Below, piece by piece: positions 36,685-45,294 of a stretch of DNA of 64,000 bases. The notes under the pieces were generated by a model that was not told the origin of the DNA, did no database searches, and saw only the letters and a list, made by a program, of their open reading frames with translations. Positions within the stretch are counted from its first letter, which is position 1, and each line of letters starts with the position of its first letter. A program made the position numbers and the translations under genes. Origin of the DNA: Bacteroidota bacterium. Its GTDB lineage: Bacteria > Bacteroidota > Bacteroidia > Chitinophagales > Chitinophagaceae. The stretch lies in contig JAFDXO010000083.1 of NCBI GenBank assembly GCA_018267925.1, positions 62,001 through 126,000 on the forward strand, written 5' to 3'.

Positions 36685-36739
36685 TTTCAAGAGGGATACT
36701 CGTTCTTCTTTTTTGCTAACAAACCATTTTGTTTTCCAC

Positions 36740-39592
36740 ATGCCGCGCGACAATTCCATTAAAACGGTACTCATTATTGGGTCCGGGCCTATTATTATTG
36801 GTCAGGCTTGCGAATTTGACTATTCCGGATCTCAAGCTGCCAGAAGCTTACGAGAAGAAGGAATAAAAGTAATTCTGATCAACTCCAACCCTGCAACTAT
36901 CATGACCGATCCTATAGTTGCTGATCGAGTATATCTTTTACCGCTTACGGTTGAAAGCATAGAACAAATTTTGGAGGAAAATGAAATAGATGCCGTATTA
37001 CCCACCATGGGTGGACAAACCGCACTAAATCTGGCCAAAGAAGTTGATGAATTGGGCATTTGGGAACAACACCAAGTGCGATTGATAGGTGTGGATATAA
37101 AAGCGATAGACAAGGCTGAAGATCGTGAACAGTTTCGCCAATGGATGTTAGAGCTGGGTGTGCCCGTAGCACAAGCAAGAATAGCCAATTCATTGTTAGA
37201 AGGCAAAGAAACTGCACAACATATCGGACTACCCATTGTGCTTCGTCCATCATTTACTTTAGGTGGAACCGGTGGCGGATTAGTCTTTAAAAAAGAAGAG
37301 CTGGAACCTGCTTTGGAACGAGCTTTGACAGCTTCCCCCATTCATGAAGTGTTGGTAGAAAAAGCAGTGATGGGTTGGAAAGAATTTGAATTAGAATTGC
37401 TTCGAGATGCAGCAGATAATGTGGTCATCATTTGCACAGTAGAAAACTTTGATCCGATGGGGATTCATACCGGCGATAGCATCACTGTTGCACCGGCAAT
37501 GACTCTTAGCGATACCGCATTTCAATTGATGCGAAATACAGCTCAAAAGATGATGCGCGACTTAGGCAATTTTGCAGGCGGATGTAATGTGCAGTTTGCA
37601 CTAAACCCTGAAACCGAAGAAATCATAGCTATTGAAATCAATCCGCGTGTCAGTCGTTCATCTGCTTTAGCTTCAAAGGCTACCGGATATCCTATCGCTA
37701 AAATCGCCGCTAAATTAGCTATAGGATATACATTAGACGAACTAAAAAACCCAATTATACAAACCACCTCAGCCTTCTTTGAACCGGCATTAGATTATGT
37801 AATCGTAAAAATGCCTCGTTGGAACTTTGATAAATTTAAAGGAGCCGATGATACGCTTGGTTTTCAAATGAAATCAGTAGGTGAAGTAATGGCAATTGGC
37901 CGCACCTTCCCCGAAGCCTTACAAAAAGCATGTCAAAGCCTCGAAAACAATGCCACCGGACTTTCGCATATCAGCTCCAGTCGCTTAAAGCCGGAAGATC
38001 TGATGGAAACGTTGAAACGTCCTCAATGGGATCGAATATTCCGAATCAAAGAAGCCATAGCCGCCGGCGTTTCTATAAAAACTTTACGAGAACTAACACA
38101 AATTGATCGTTGGTTTTTATATCAAATACAAGACATCGTAAACCTTGAAGATAAGCTTCGACAAGCAAAACACTTAGACAACATTGACACTGAATTAATG
38201 TGGGAAGCTAAGGAAATGGGCTTTAGTGATGAACAAATTGCTGATCAGGTGCGAGATTGCTCCGCCGAAGAAGTTTATGAGTACCGTAAAAAATTAGGCA
38301 TCACAAGAGTCTATAAAATGGTGGACACATGTAGTGCGGAATTTGAAGCAAAGACACCCTATTTCTACAGCACGTTCGAAAAGAAAGCTTTAGATGAAAA
38401 TACTGAAAATATTCTTCAAAATGAAAGTCGTTTACAGAACAAGAAAAAAATAGTAGTACTTGGTTCCGGACCTAATCGTATCGGACAAGGTATTGAATTT
38501 GACTATTGCTGTACTCACGGCTTATTGGCCGCAAAAGAATGCGGCTATGAAGCCATCATGGTGAATTGCAATCCAGAAACGGTTTCTACTGATTTTGATA
38601 TCGCTGACAAACTTTATTTTGAACCTGTTTACTGGGAGCATTTGTGGGAAATTATTGAGCATGAAAAACCGCATGGAGTAATAGTTCAATTAGGTGGACA
38701 AACAGCCCTCAAACTCGCTCAACGCCTTCATGAAAAAGGCGTTCGAATCATTGGAACATCTTTCGACAACATGGATATTGCCGAAGATCGTGGCCGCTTT
38801 AGCGACATGCTCAAAGCATTAGATATCCCCTATCCACGTTACGGCACTGCCTTTACAACCGATGAAGCCATTGAAGTTGCCAACAAAGTTGGATATCCCG
38901 TTTTAGTGCGCCCATCCTACGTTTTAGGTGGACAAAGAATGCGCATTGTGATCAATGATGACGAGTTGGAAAAAAGTGTTTTGAGCCTTTTGAAACATCT
39001 GCCGGGCAACAAAATATTGATTGACCACTTTTTAGATCGTTGTCAAGAAGCAGAAATTGATGCCATTTGCGATGGAGATGATGTTCACATTATGGGCATC
39101 ATGGAGCATATTGAGCCGGCCGGAATTCATAGTGGTGATAGCCATTCCGTTTTACCAGTTTTCAATTTACCTCCATTAGTGGTTGATGAAATGGTAGAAA
39201 CCGCACGGAAGATAGCTTTAGCCCTAAACATAAGAGGGCTGATCAATATCCAATATGCTATTAAAGACGGCAAAGTATATGTGATAGAAGCAAACCCACG
39301 CGCCAGTCGTACTACACCCTTCATTGCTAAAGCTTATGGCGTTCCTTATTTAAATATTGCCACTAAAGTTATGCTGGGCGAAAACAAATTGAAAGACTTT
39401 AAGGTGGTGCAGAAGTTAGATGGATTTGCAGTTAAAGAACCGGTCTTTTCCTTTAATAAATTTCCCAACGTGAATAAAGAGTTAGGCCCCGAAATGAAAA
39501 GCACAGGCGAAGCCATCCGCTTCATCAAAAACCTTCGCGATCCGTGGTTTAGAACTTTATATAAAGAACGAAGTATGCACTTAAGCCGATAA
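36740..39592 (+). CDS. carB: Carbamoyl-phosphate synthase large subunit, without allosteric domain
   Basis: 950 residues. It makes carbamoyl phosphate from bicarbonate, ATP and ammonia from CarA, for pyrimidine and arginine synthesis. Both tandem ATP-grasp halves are present: GSGPIIIGQACEFDYSG with RPSFTLGGTGGG in the first, and GSGPNRIGQGIEFDYC with RPSYVLGGQRM in the second. EINPRVSRSSALASKATG and EANPRASRTTPFIAKAYG mark the two ends. The protein stops soon after GPEMKSTGEAIRF, so the MGS-like allosteric domain of about 120 residues found in enterobacterial CarB (binding ornithine, UMP or IMP) is missing. This short form is common in Bacteroidota. The ATG at 36740 gives the standard N-terminus. 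carA is not adjacent. Confidence 0.96.
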   Translation: MPRDNSIKTVLIIGSGPIIIGQACEFDYSGSQAARSLREEGIKVILINSNPATIMTDPIVADRVYLLPLTVESIEQILEENEIDAVLPTMGGQTALNLAKEVDELGIWEQHQVRLIGVDIKAIDKAEDREQFRQWMLELGVPVAQARIANSLLEGKETAQHIGLPIVLRPSFTLGGTGGGLVFKKEELEPALERALTASPIHEVLVEKAVMGWKEFELELLRDAADNVVIICTVENFDPMGIHTGDSITVAPAMTLSDTAFQLMRNTAQKMMRDLGNFAGGCNVQFALNPETEEIIAIEINPRVSRSSALASKATGYPIAKIAAKLAIGYTLDELKNPIIQTTSAFFEPALDYVIVKMPRWNFDKFKGADDTLGFQMKSVGEVMAIGRTFPEALQKACQSLENNATGLSHISSSRLKPEDLMETLKRPQWDRIFRIKEAIAAGVSIKTLRELTQIDRWFLYQIQDIVNLEDKLRQAKHLDNIDTELMWEAKEMGFSDEQIADQVRDCSAEEVYEYRKKLGITRVYKMVDTCSAEFEAKTPYFYSTFEKKALDENTENILQNESRLQNKKKIVVLGSGPNRIGQGIEFDYCCTHGLLAAKECGYEAIMVNCNPETVSTDFDIADKLYFEPVYWEHLWEIIEHEKPHGVIVQLGGQTALKLAQRLHEKGVRIIGTSFDNMDIAEDRGRFSDMLKALDIPYPRYGTAFTTDEAIEVANKVGYPVLVRPSYVLGGQRMRIVINDDELEKSVLSLLKHLPGNKILIDHFLDRCQEAEIDAICDGDDVHIMGIMEHIEPAGIHSGDSHSVLPVFNLPPLVVDEMVETARKIALALNIRGLINIQYAIKDGKVYVIEANPRASRTTPFIAKAYGVPYLNIATKVMLGENKLKDFKVVQKLDGFAVKEPVFSFNKFPNVNKELGPEMKSTGEAIRFIKNLRDPWFRTLYKERSMHLSR

Positions 39593-39616
39593 TCCCGCTC
39601 AGACTAATAATTATCT

Positions 39617-39648
39617 AAACGCTTCAATTTTAATGGAAGCGTTTTTTT
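39617..39648 (+). terminator. Intrinsic terminator of carB
   Basis: AACGCTTC pairs perfectly with GAAGCGTT around a 10-base loop, followed by T residues; 25 bases after the carB stop. Confidence 0.8.
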
Positions 39649-39682
39649 GTGGAATGAAGAGATGCCTTTTGTTGCTGTTTTC

Positions 39683-40378
39683 TTAACCCTCTAAGTGAAT
39701 TGAGATCACGATCATACGTGTATGCAGCTCGTCAATAGCGTTGGTTAGTGGTATGTTTTTATCGTGGTAAATTTGATTGCCTAATCCTTGACTTAATTTT
39801 ATTTCCGGAGAAAAAATAAAATTAGGATAGTAGAACTCAAAACCAACACCTATTTCATAGCCAAGATCCACAGGTTTCACCTTCATCCATTCATCAGATC
39901 GGCGCGAACGTGCATTAGCAGCTAAATCATAATCAAACTTACCACCTAACATACCGTAAAAACGAAAATTGCGAATACGATCACTTTTAAACTTAACCTG
40001 CAGGGGAAGATGTAAATAAATAGATTCAATGCTACGGCTTGATGTGCTATCGTTGGGCGACATAGTCATTGTCAATCGCTTGTCGGCAAAGCTGAGCGAA
40101 GGAATAAATCGAAGATCAATGAATTTATTAATCCGCAAGTTTGCCATTAGCCCCAAATTGAAGCCCGGACTCCATTTGGGCTGAATAGACTTAAAGGTAT
40201 CGCTATTGACAAATGACTGTGTGTATGTAATTCTGTATTGAGAAAAATTTGCCCCAAAAGTGATACCGAAATAGTAAAGTTTATCATCGTGTTCCGGCAT
40301 ATTAATAATGCGCCTTTGAGCACCCGCAGTATAATAAAGACTGAGCAAAGCGAGCAAACAAACAATCTTAAAACGCAT
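39683..40378 (-). CDS. porT: Type IX secretion outer-membrane protein PorT (SprT)
   Basis: 231-residue outer-membrane beta-barrel with signal peptide ending TAGAQRR. Recognisable PorT features are YYFGITFGANFSQYRI, QPKWSPGFNLGLMANLRI, DLRFIPSLSFADKRL, ESIYLHLPLQVKFKSDRIRN and a C-terminal ISIHLEG. PorT is essential for type IX secretion in Porphyromonas and Flavobacterium; its exact mechanical role is not settled. It stands alone between carB and a pterin dehydratase gene, on the opposite strand to both and far from the other por genes, which is usual. A generic PorT-family barrel is the only alternative. Confidence 0.85.
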   Translation of the reverse strand: MRFKIVCLLALLSLYYTAGAQRRIINMPEHDDKLYYFGITFGANFSQYRITYTQSFVNSDTFKSIQPKWSPGFNLGLMANLRINKFIDLRFIPSLSFADKRLTMTMSPNDSTSSRSIESIYLHLPLQVKFKSDRIRNFRFYGMLGGKFDYDLAANARSRRSDEWMKVKPVDLGYEIGVGFEFYYPNFIFSPEIKLSQGLGNQIYHDKNIPLTNAIDELHTRMIVISIHLEG

Positions 40379-40515
40379 TTTCTGAAATTGCTTTTTTAAT
40401 AAAACACAGTGGGGCGAAGATACAGTATGTGTCCATAAATTTTTTACAAACTCCTCTTTTCAAAATGAACTTTTAAAACACCATTTTTTGTAAGTTGCTA
40501 CTAAAGAAAACTATC

Positions 40516-40743
40516 ATGTGGCAAGAAATTGATCATGCGCTCTATCAAAAAAGAACGTTCAAAAACTTTTCAGAAGCATTTGGCTTTATGGCTCGTGTAG
40601 CCTTATTAGCCGAACAACAACACCATCATCCACGTTGGACAAATGTTTGGAATACAGTAGAAATTTGGTTGACTACACATGATGCCGGTGATCGAGTAAC
40701 AGAAAAAGATCGTTTGTTAGCAAAAGCTATTGATCAATTATAA
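40516..40743 (+). CDS. 4a-hydroxytetrahydrobiopterin dehydratase (pterin carbinolamine dehydratase), short form
   Basis: 75-residue protein that dehydrates the 4a-carbinolamine of pterins after aromatic hydroxylation. The family motif is present as QHHHPRWTNVWNTVEIWLTTHDAG. It starts at the Trp-containing position (MWQEIDHALY) where longer members have about 20 further residues; the same short form occurs in other Bacteroidota as I recall. An in-frame non-ATG extension to 40495 is not needed. No phenylalanine hydroxylase is in the window, so the substrate may be another reduced pterin or molybdopterin-related compound. A YceI gene follows 166 bases downstream. Confidence 0.85.
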   Translation: MWQEIDHALYQKRTFKNFSEAFGFMARVALLAEQQHHHPRWTNVWNTVEIWLTTHDAGDRVTEKDRLLAKAIDQL

Positions 40744-40874
40744 TAAACGATTGCCCGCTATTGAAGTAATTACTAAGGGTATTTTATTAACTACTTGTCT
40801 GCTCGTTTACCTTAAAGAAAAGTTATTTAATACCCTTATAGCCAAAATTAATAGAGAAAATGGATGTACGTACA

Positions 40875-40882
40875 TACATTTG
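40875..40882 (+). promoter_or_regulatory. Candidate -7 box for the YceI gene
   Basis: TACATTTG, a full match to TAnnTTTG, 27 bases before the ATG at 40910. This supports that ATG over the far upstream one. No TTG is seen at the expected -33 position. Confidence 0.45.
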
Positions 40883-40909
40883 CATCGAAATCACAAAACT
40901 ATTGAATCA

Positions 40910-41500
40910 ATGAAGAAATTTTTGCTTATCGGTGCATTAGCCACAGCAAGCCTTACCCAAGCACAAACCACCAATTGGGCGTTAGACAAATCACATTCCG
41001 GTGTGAAATTCACCGTAAAACATTTAGTTATCTCCGAAGTAGAGGGTTCCTTTAAAGTATTTAACGGTTCAATTGCCAGTGCTACACCGGATTTTAATAA
41101 TGCTAAAGTTGATTTTTCAGTAGATGTAAATAGCATTAATACAGATGAGCCTAAGCGAGATGCCCATTTGAAAGGTGATGATTTTTTCAATGCCGAGAAA
41201 TTTCCAGAGATGAAATTTTCAAGTACTTCTTTTAAAAAGGTAAAGGGAAATGCTTATGTAATGGAAGGAAATCTAACTATTCGTGATATCACAAAAAAAG
41301 TTAGGTTTGCAGTTGTATATGGCGGAACCATAAAAGACCCTTGGGGAAATACTAAGGCAGGCTTCAAGGCTTCTGGAAAAATCAACAGAAAAGAGTTTGG
41401 ACTAAAATGGAATAATCTTACAGAGGCAGGCGGTGCCGTTGTTGGTGATGAAGTTAAAATGCTTATCAATGTTGAATTTGCTCAAGCAAAAGCTTCTTAA
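40910..41500 (+). CDS. YceI-family periplasmic lipid-binding protein
   Basis: 196 residues. A clear signal peptide (MKKFLLIGALATASLTQAQ) is followed by the YceI lipocalin-like barrel, which binds isoprenoid-type or amide lipids. Family motifs are WALDKSHSGVKFTVKHLVISEVEGSF, the segment DAHLKGDDFFNAEKFPEMKF given here in part, GNLTIRDITKKV and the conserved Lys/Asn-rich end NRKEFGLKWN. The frame is open upstream to 40730, but the signal peptide and a promoter box fix the start at 40910. A good terminator follows. Ligand and physiological role are unknown. Confidence 0.93.
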   Translation: MKKFLLIGALATASLTQAQTTNWALDKSHSGVKFTVKHLVISEVEGSFKVFNGSIASATPDFNNAKVDFSVDVNSINTDEPKRDAHLKGDDFFNAEKFPEMKFSSTSFKKVKGNAYVMEGNLTIRDITKKVRFAVVYGGTIKDPWGNTKAGFKASGKINRKEFGLKWNNLTEAGGAVVGDEVKMLINVEFAQAKAS

Positions 41501-41526
41501 TGCAATCAATTATAATATTTATCTTG

Positions 41527-41558
41527 AAATCCGCTTTGAAAAAGGCGGATTTTTTTTG
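41527..41558 (+). terminator. Intrinsic terminator of the YceI gene
   Basis: AAATCCGC pairs with GCGGATTT around a T3/A-rich loop and is followed by a long T-run; 26 bases after the stop codon. Confidence 0.85.
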
Positions 41559-41901
41559 CTATTACAAGATTAATTTTTCAGAATAACTGAAAGGATTAGT
41601 CTTCTAAGGTAGAAAAACCAAAAAGAAATATTCACAAATATTAATGTATTTTCTTAGCATGTGTAAAATTTAGAAATGTAAAAATAACTCAACTACTCTA
41701 CGGAACTAATTAAAGTAAAATAACTCAACTTTCGCTTAAAACCATCTGCATACTTATCTCAAAGCCTTGTCATGAAAACAATCATCAACACTCATCTTAT
41801 ATACACTTTGATGTATTTTATCGTATAATGAGCTGATTTATTTTTTTTATAAGAGTAGAAAAGATTAAATCATAAATGTGAAGGAAAGACGTTCTACCAA
41901 C

Positions 41902-41909
41902 TAAATTTG
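41902..41909 (+). promoter_or_regulatory. Candidate -7 box for the membrane protein at 41960
   Basis: TAAATTTG matches TAnnTTTG, 50 bases upstream of the ATG. No clear -33 element. Confidence 0.35.
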
Positions 41910-41959
41910 TATATTGCTCGCTCATCGGGTCTATAAAACTGAAAGTAGGAAAATCTATC

Positions 41960-43816
41960 ATGTCAGTAAAAATCTTCAAGAGGATTATTGTTGCATTAAC
42001 ATTAGTGTTAGTTGGCATTTTTTGGATTTTCGCAGGAAAAAAATCAGAGATATTTCATGGCGATACGCTGGGCTATTACATGTATTTGCCTTCTACCTTT
42101 ATTTATCACAACCTTAAAACAGTAGAAGAAACACCCATAGCCGACGATTTTCCTGAAAATACGAAATCCAGCTTTCGAAATTTGAAAAATAATGGGTTTG
42201 TATCGCCAATTGGCTACAAGTTGAACCAATATACTTATGGTGTTGCATTAATGGAAGCCCCCTTTTTCTTTTTAGCTCATGGATATGAGAAATTAAGCCA
42301 TAAAAGCGCAAACGGATACACATCAAGTTACATCAATTCAATAAAAATATCTGCAATTATTTATGCGTTTTTGGGGTTGCTATTTGTTTATCGAATTCTA
42401 AATGAATATTTTGATGAATTAGCTTCATTATTAGTCACCGCGCTAACACTTTTAGCTACAAATCTTTTATGGTTTACTTTTTATCAGGCTGGCATGTCGC
42501 ATGTGCCCTTATTTTTCCTTTGGTCAGTTGCTATTTGGCTCAGTATAAGATTATATATTAATCCACGCCCGGCCTTGTTTCTAATGTTAGGTTTTGTATG
42601 TGGATTGATTACTTTAATTCGCCCCACAGACATTTTATGTTTGCTTATTCCATTGTTGTATCAGGTTTACAATCGTGAAACATTCGTACAGCGTTTTAAT
42701 TTTTTGATGGCAAATTGGAAGAATTTACTCTTATTTATTCTTTTCTTCCTTTTGCCAATAGTTCCGCAAATGTTTTATTGGAAAGCTTTAGCAGGATCTT
42801 ATCTATTCTACAGCTATGGAAATCAAAGTTTTGATTGGTTACATCCTAAGCTTATAGAAGGATTATTTATGGCATCTAATGGGTGGTTATTTTATTCGCC
42901 CATTATGATTTTTTCAATCATGGGCATGTTTTTATTTAAGACTATGAAGCCCTGGTTAGGGGTTTTATGGACATTAGTACCGTTGTATATTTATGTTACT
43001 TATTGTTGGTATTGTTATAATTATATCAATGGTTTTGGTTCACGCCCAATGATTGATATATATCCGCTATTAGCAATTCCACTTGCTGCATACCTGGTAA
43101 CTCTTTCCAAACGATTTTTTGTGTTTAAACTTTTTACAACATTTCTATGTTTGTTTTTCGTTGCTGCCAATTTTTCTTATAGTGCACAGCAAGCAAATGG
43201 ATTATTGTTTAGCGAAGAGTCGAGCATGAGATATAATTGGCAAATTCTTTTCAAGCCCCATATCAATTATAATGATTTGGTGGTTTTGGATAACAATGAA
43301 AAGCAGCCCGATCTTTGCAAAATCAGAAAATATAAAAGTTTAGTTTGCTATCCTACCCATGATTCGTTGTCTGATCACTATGTAAAAACTCAATCAGGGC
43401 ATTATGCTTATCACATGGTTACAGAAGAATTTTTGCCAAATTCTATTTCTATTGTTTATGATACGGCAATTTTTCATGATGCTACATGGATTAAATGTAG
43501 CGGCAATTTTATGATACCCTATTTTGTTGATCATTATCGTCAACATCAAATGATATTTACTATTGATCGTGGCGAAAAAAACATCAAGTGGGAACCCTGC
43601 AAAATAGACACTAAAATTGGGTTAGCAGATAGCAGCTGTGGGCATCTGAACGATATTACCATACATCATGTGGAAACAAACAAATGGGCTCCCGTATATT
43701 ATTTTGTACGCCTGCCTAAACGAATCCAACAAGGTGATGTTATTAAACTAAACATTTGGAATATTGGCAAGATTGAGTTGTTTGTTGACAACCTTTGTAT
43801 GGATCTTTATCGTTGA
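41960..43816 (+). CDS. Large polytopic membrane protein, GT-C glycosyltransferase-like
   Basis: 618 residues. TM1 is IVALTLVLVGIFWIFAG, then a long first external loop with HGDTLGYYMYLPS; the acidic residue in this loop is the position of the catalytic Asp of GT-C enzymes. About nine further membrane segments follow to roughly residue 420 (for example ASLLVTALTLLATNLLWF and LFLMLGFVCGLITLIRPTD). The last 200 residues form a soluble domain without hydrophobic segments. The layout resembles lipid-linked-sugar glycosyltransferases of the PMT/ArnT type, but I do not recognise a specific family. It stands alone between YceI and the convergent queD gene. Confidence 0.7.
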   Translation: MSVKIFKRIIVALTLVLVGIFWIFAGKKSEIFHGDTLGYYMYLPSTFIYHNLKTVEETPIADDFPENTKSSFRNLKNNGFVSPIGYKLNQYTYGVALMEAPFFFLAHGYEKLSHKSANGYTSSYINSIKISAIIYAFLGLLFVYRILNEYFDELASLLVTALTLLATNLLWFTFYQAGMSHVPLFFLWSVAIWLSIRLYINPRPALFLMLGFVCGLITLIRPTDILCLLIPLLYQVYNRETFVQRFNFLMANWKNLLLFILFFLLPIVPQMFYWKALAGSYLFYSYGNQSFDWLHPKLIEGLFMASNGWLFYSPIMIFSIMGMFLFKTMKPWLGVLWTLVPLYIYVTYCWYCYNYINGFGSRPMIDIYPLLAIPLAAYLVTLSKRFFVFKLFTTFLCLFFVAANFSYSAQQANGLLFSEESSMRYNWQILFKPHINYNDLVVLDNNEKQPDLCKIRKYKSLVCYPTHDSLSDHYVKTQSGHYAYHMVTEEFLPNSISIVYDTAIFHDATWIKCSGNFMIPYFVDHYRQHQMIFTIDRGEKNIKWEPCKIDTKIGLADSSCGHLNDITIHHVETNKWAPVYYFVRLPKRIQQGDVIKLNIWNIGKIELFVDNLCMDLYR

Positions 43817-43906
43817 TAAAAGCCAATAAATCATTTGGTAAGAAACAGGTTTCTATTTTCCCCTTTTTCTAAAACCTTAACTCATTTGTATCGGGAATTA
43901 TCATTT

Positions 43907-44383
43907 TTAACCGCCCATCCATTCTCGTCGTGCTTCTGCAAAACTACTTGGTGTTTCATACAATCGAACAAACTCTACCTGTAAATCATACTGCTTAGAA
44001 CTAAGGTGTGTATTCATTTGTTCGTAAAGCCACACCACCATATTTTCGGCTGTGGTGTTCATTTTAGGTAAGGAAGTGTTGAGATAACGATGATCGAGAA
44101 GCGGTTCCAAATGTTGCTTCCAAATGGTTTTAATTTCGGTAAAATCTATAACAATTCCGGCATCATCCGTCAAGCCCGAAATTCCAAATACTACGCGATA
44201 AGTATGTCCATGCAAATGACTACATTGACCGGCATATCCATGTAAATGATGCGCTGCATCAAACCGAAATTCTTTGCTGACTAATACACGTTTTTGATGG
44301 TATCGTAATTCATGGGAAAATATGTCCTTTCCTAACTGTTGCACTTCAATTGGCAAATCATATCCTCGATCTTTAGCTTCCAT
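43907..44383 (-). CDS. queD: 6-carboxy-tetrahydropterin synthase (QueD) / 6-pyruvoyl-tetrahydropterin synthase family
   Basis: 158-residue cytoplasmic enzyme of the PTPS superfamily. Zinc-binding histidines are in FDAAHHL and HLHGH; the QueD-type Cys motif CxxxHGH is present as CSHLHGH; a conserved acid lies in YETPSSFAEA. QueD makes 6-carboxy-tetrahydropterin from dihydroneopterin triphosphate for queuosine synthesis. ATG at 44383 overlaps the stop of the upstream EamA gene by 11 bases, so they are probably co-transcribed. A longer in-frame start at 44413 would lie deeper in that gene. Other que genes are not in the window, so the queuosine role is inferred from the Cys motif. Confidence 0.85.
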   Translation of the reverse strand: MEAKDRGYDLPIEVQQLGKDIFSHELRYHQKRVLVSKEFRFDAAHHLHGYAGQCSHLHGHTYRVVFGISGLTDDAGIVIDFTEIKTIWKQHLEPLLDHRYLNTSLPKMNTTAENMVVWLYEQMNTHLSSKQYDLQVEFVRLYETPSSFAEARREWMGG

Positions 44384-45287
44384 TGTTTTCGGAATTACGT
44401 TTTCGAATGCCAAAATTCACCAAAAAAACACCGGAAAATATCAAAATAGTAGCAACGATTTTGATGACGGTTAATGTTTCTCCCAAAAAAAGCATCGAAA
44501 TAACGGCAGCAAAGATAGGCTGTAAATAAATGTAAGCACCGGCAGTTGCGGGACTCAAATGTTGGAGTGCAAAAATATTCCACAAATACGTAAAGAATGT
44601 AACACAAATTACAATAAAGGCAACCGCTGTGAAGTCTATTAAAGTAAACTTACCCCAATCAATTTGTAAAAACGAAGGAAGCCCAAAAGGTAAGGAGAAG
44701 AGAAAGCCGAATAAAAACACCCATCGTATAACTATTATTGGACGATATCGCACCATTAAAGGCTTAATGATGACAAGATAAATAGCATAAGATGCTGCAT
44801 TCAGCAAAACTAAAAGATCACCCATCGTCGAACTTCCGGTAATGGTAATTTCTTTACCTGCACTCATCAGCAAAAATGCGCCCCCAATGCCTATTGCCAA
44901 CCCTATTCCTTTTTGAAAGCTGAGTCGTTCTTTTAAAACAAAAAGCGAAATAATTGAAATCAACAATGGGGTACTCATCATAATGAGCGATGCGTGAATA
45001 GGAAAGGTCAGATTTAACCCCGCAAAAAAGAGCATTTGGTTTAGTGCAACTCCAAATAGCCCTCCAAGAATCAATATTTTCCAATCTTTTCGTTCAATTT
45101 TTGTTCGAAAATTATTTCCACCTGCAATACTCAACCAAAATAGAATGGTCACTACACTGATCCGAATAAAAATAAACCCCAAAGGCTCAATCAGCCTTGG
45201 CATAACAGATTTGGCAACTGTAAAACCCGCACCATAAAAGAGATTAGCACCTAAAAGAGCAAGATGTGCGGTTAATTTTTTGTTCAA
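44373..45287 (-). CDS. EamA/DMT-superfamily transporter
   Basis: 304-residue inner-membrane protein with ten predicted membrane segments formed by two EamA repeats of five, each opening with a small-residue-rich helix (LALLGANLFYGAGFTVAKSVM and LLVLLNAASYAIYLVIIKPL). The second repeat ends with AGAYIYLQPIFAAVISMLFLGE, the usual EamA signature. It ends in a short basic tail RKRNSENNGS. Members export or import metabolites and amino acids; the substrate cannot be told. It lies 7 bases after the MurG-like gene and overlaps queD, so the three minus-strand genes form one tight unit. Confidence 0.88.
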   Translation of the reverse strand: MNKKLTAHLALLGANLFYGAGFTVAKSVMPRLIEPLGFIFIRISVVTILFWLSIAGGNNFRTKIERKDWKILILGGLFGVALNQMLFFAGLNLTFPIHASLIMMSTPLLISIISLFVLKERLSFQKGIGLAIGIGGAFLLMSAGKEITITGSSTMGDLLVLLNAASYAIYLVIIKPLMVRYRPIIVIRWVFLFGFLFSLPFGLPSFLQIDWGKFTLIDFTAVAFIVICVTFFTYLWNIFALQHLSPATAGAYIYLQPIFAAVISMLFLGETLTVIKIVATILIFSGVFLVNFGIRKRNSENNGS

Positions 45288-45294
45288 GTGAGCT

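Larger units (their letters stand above)
36430..36739 (+). other. Spacer between mreB and carB with promoter-like element and structured leader
   Basis: The mreB side is AT-rich with a GGCAA-AG-TTGCC inverted repeat near 36470. The carB side holds a candidate promoter (36601-36630) and then about 100 bases that are richer in G and C than their surroundings and can fold into two alternative hairpins. No coding frame is credible here. Confidence 0.5.
41501..41959. other. 459-base AT-rich spacer
   Basis: It holds the terminator of the YceI gene at its left end and a TAAATTTG box at 41902-41909 at its right. Between them no credible coding frame, RNA gene or repeat was seen. Confidence 0.6.

Noticed and set aside
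41772..41828. 18-codon ORF in the spacer after the YceI gene
   Set aside because: Too short, AT-rich, with no start signals or features that separate it from chance.
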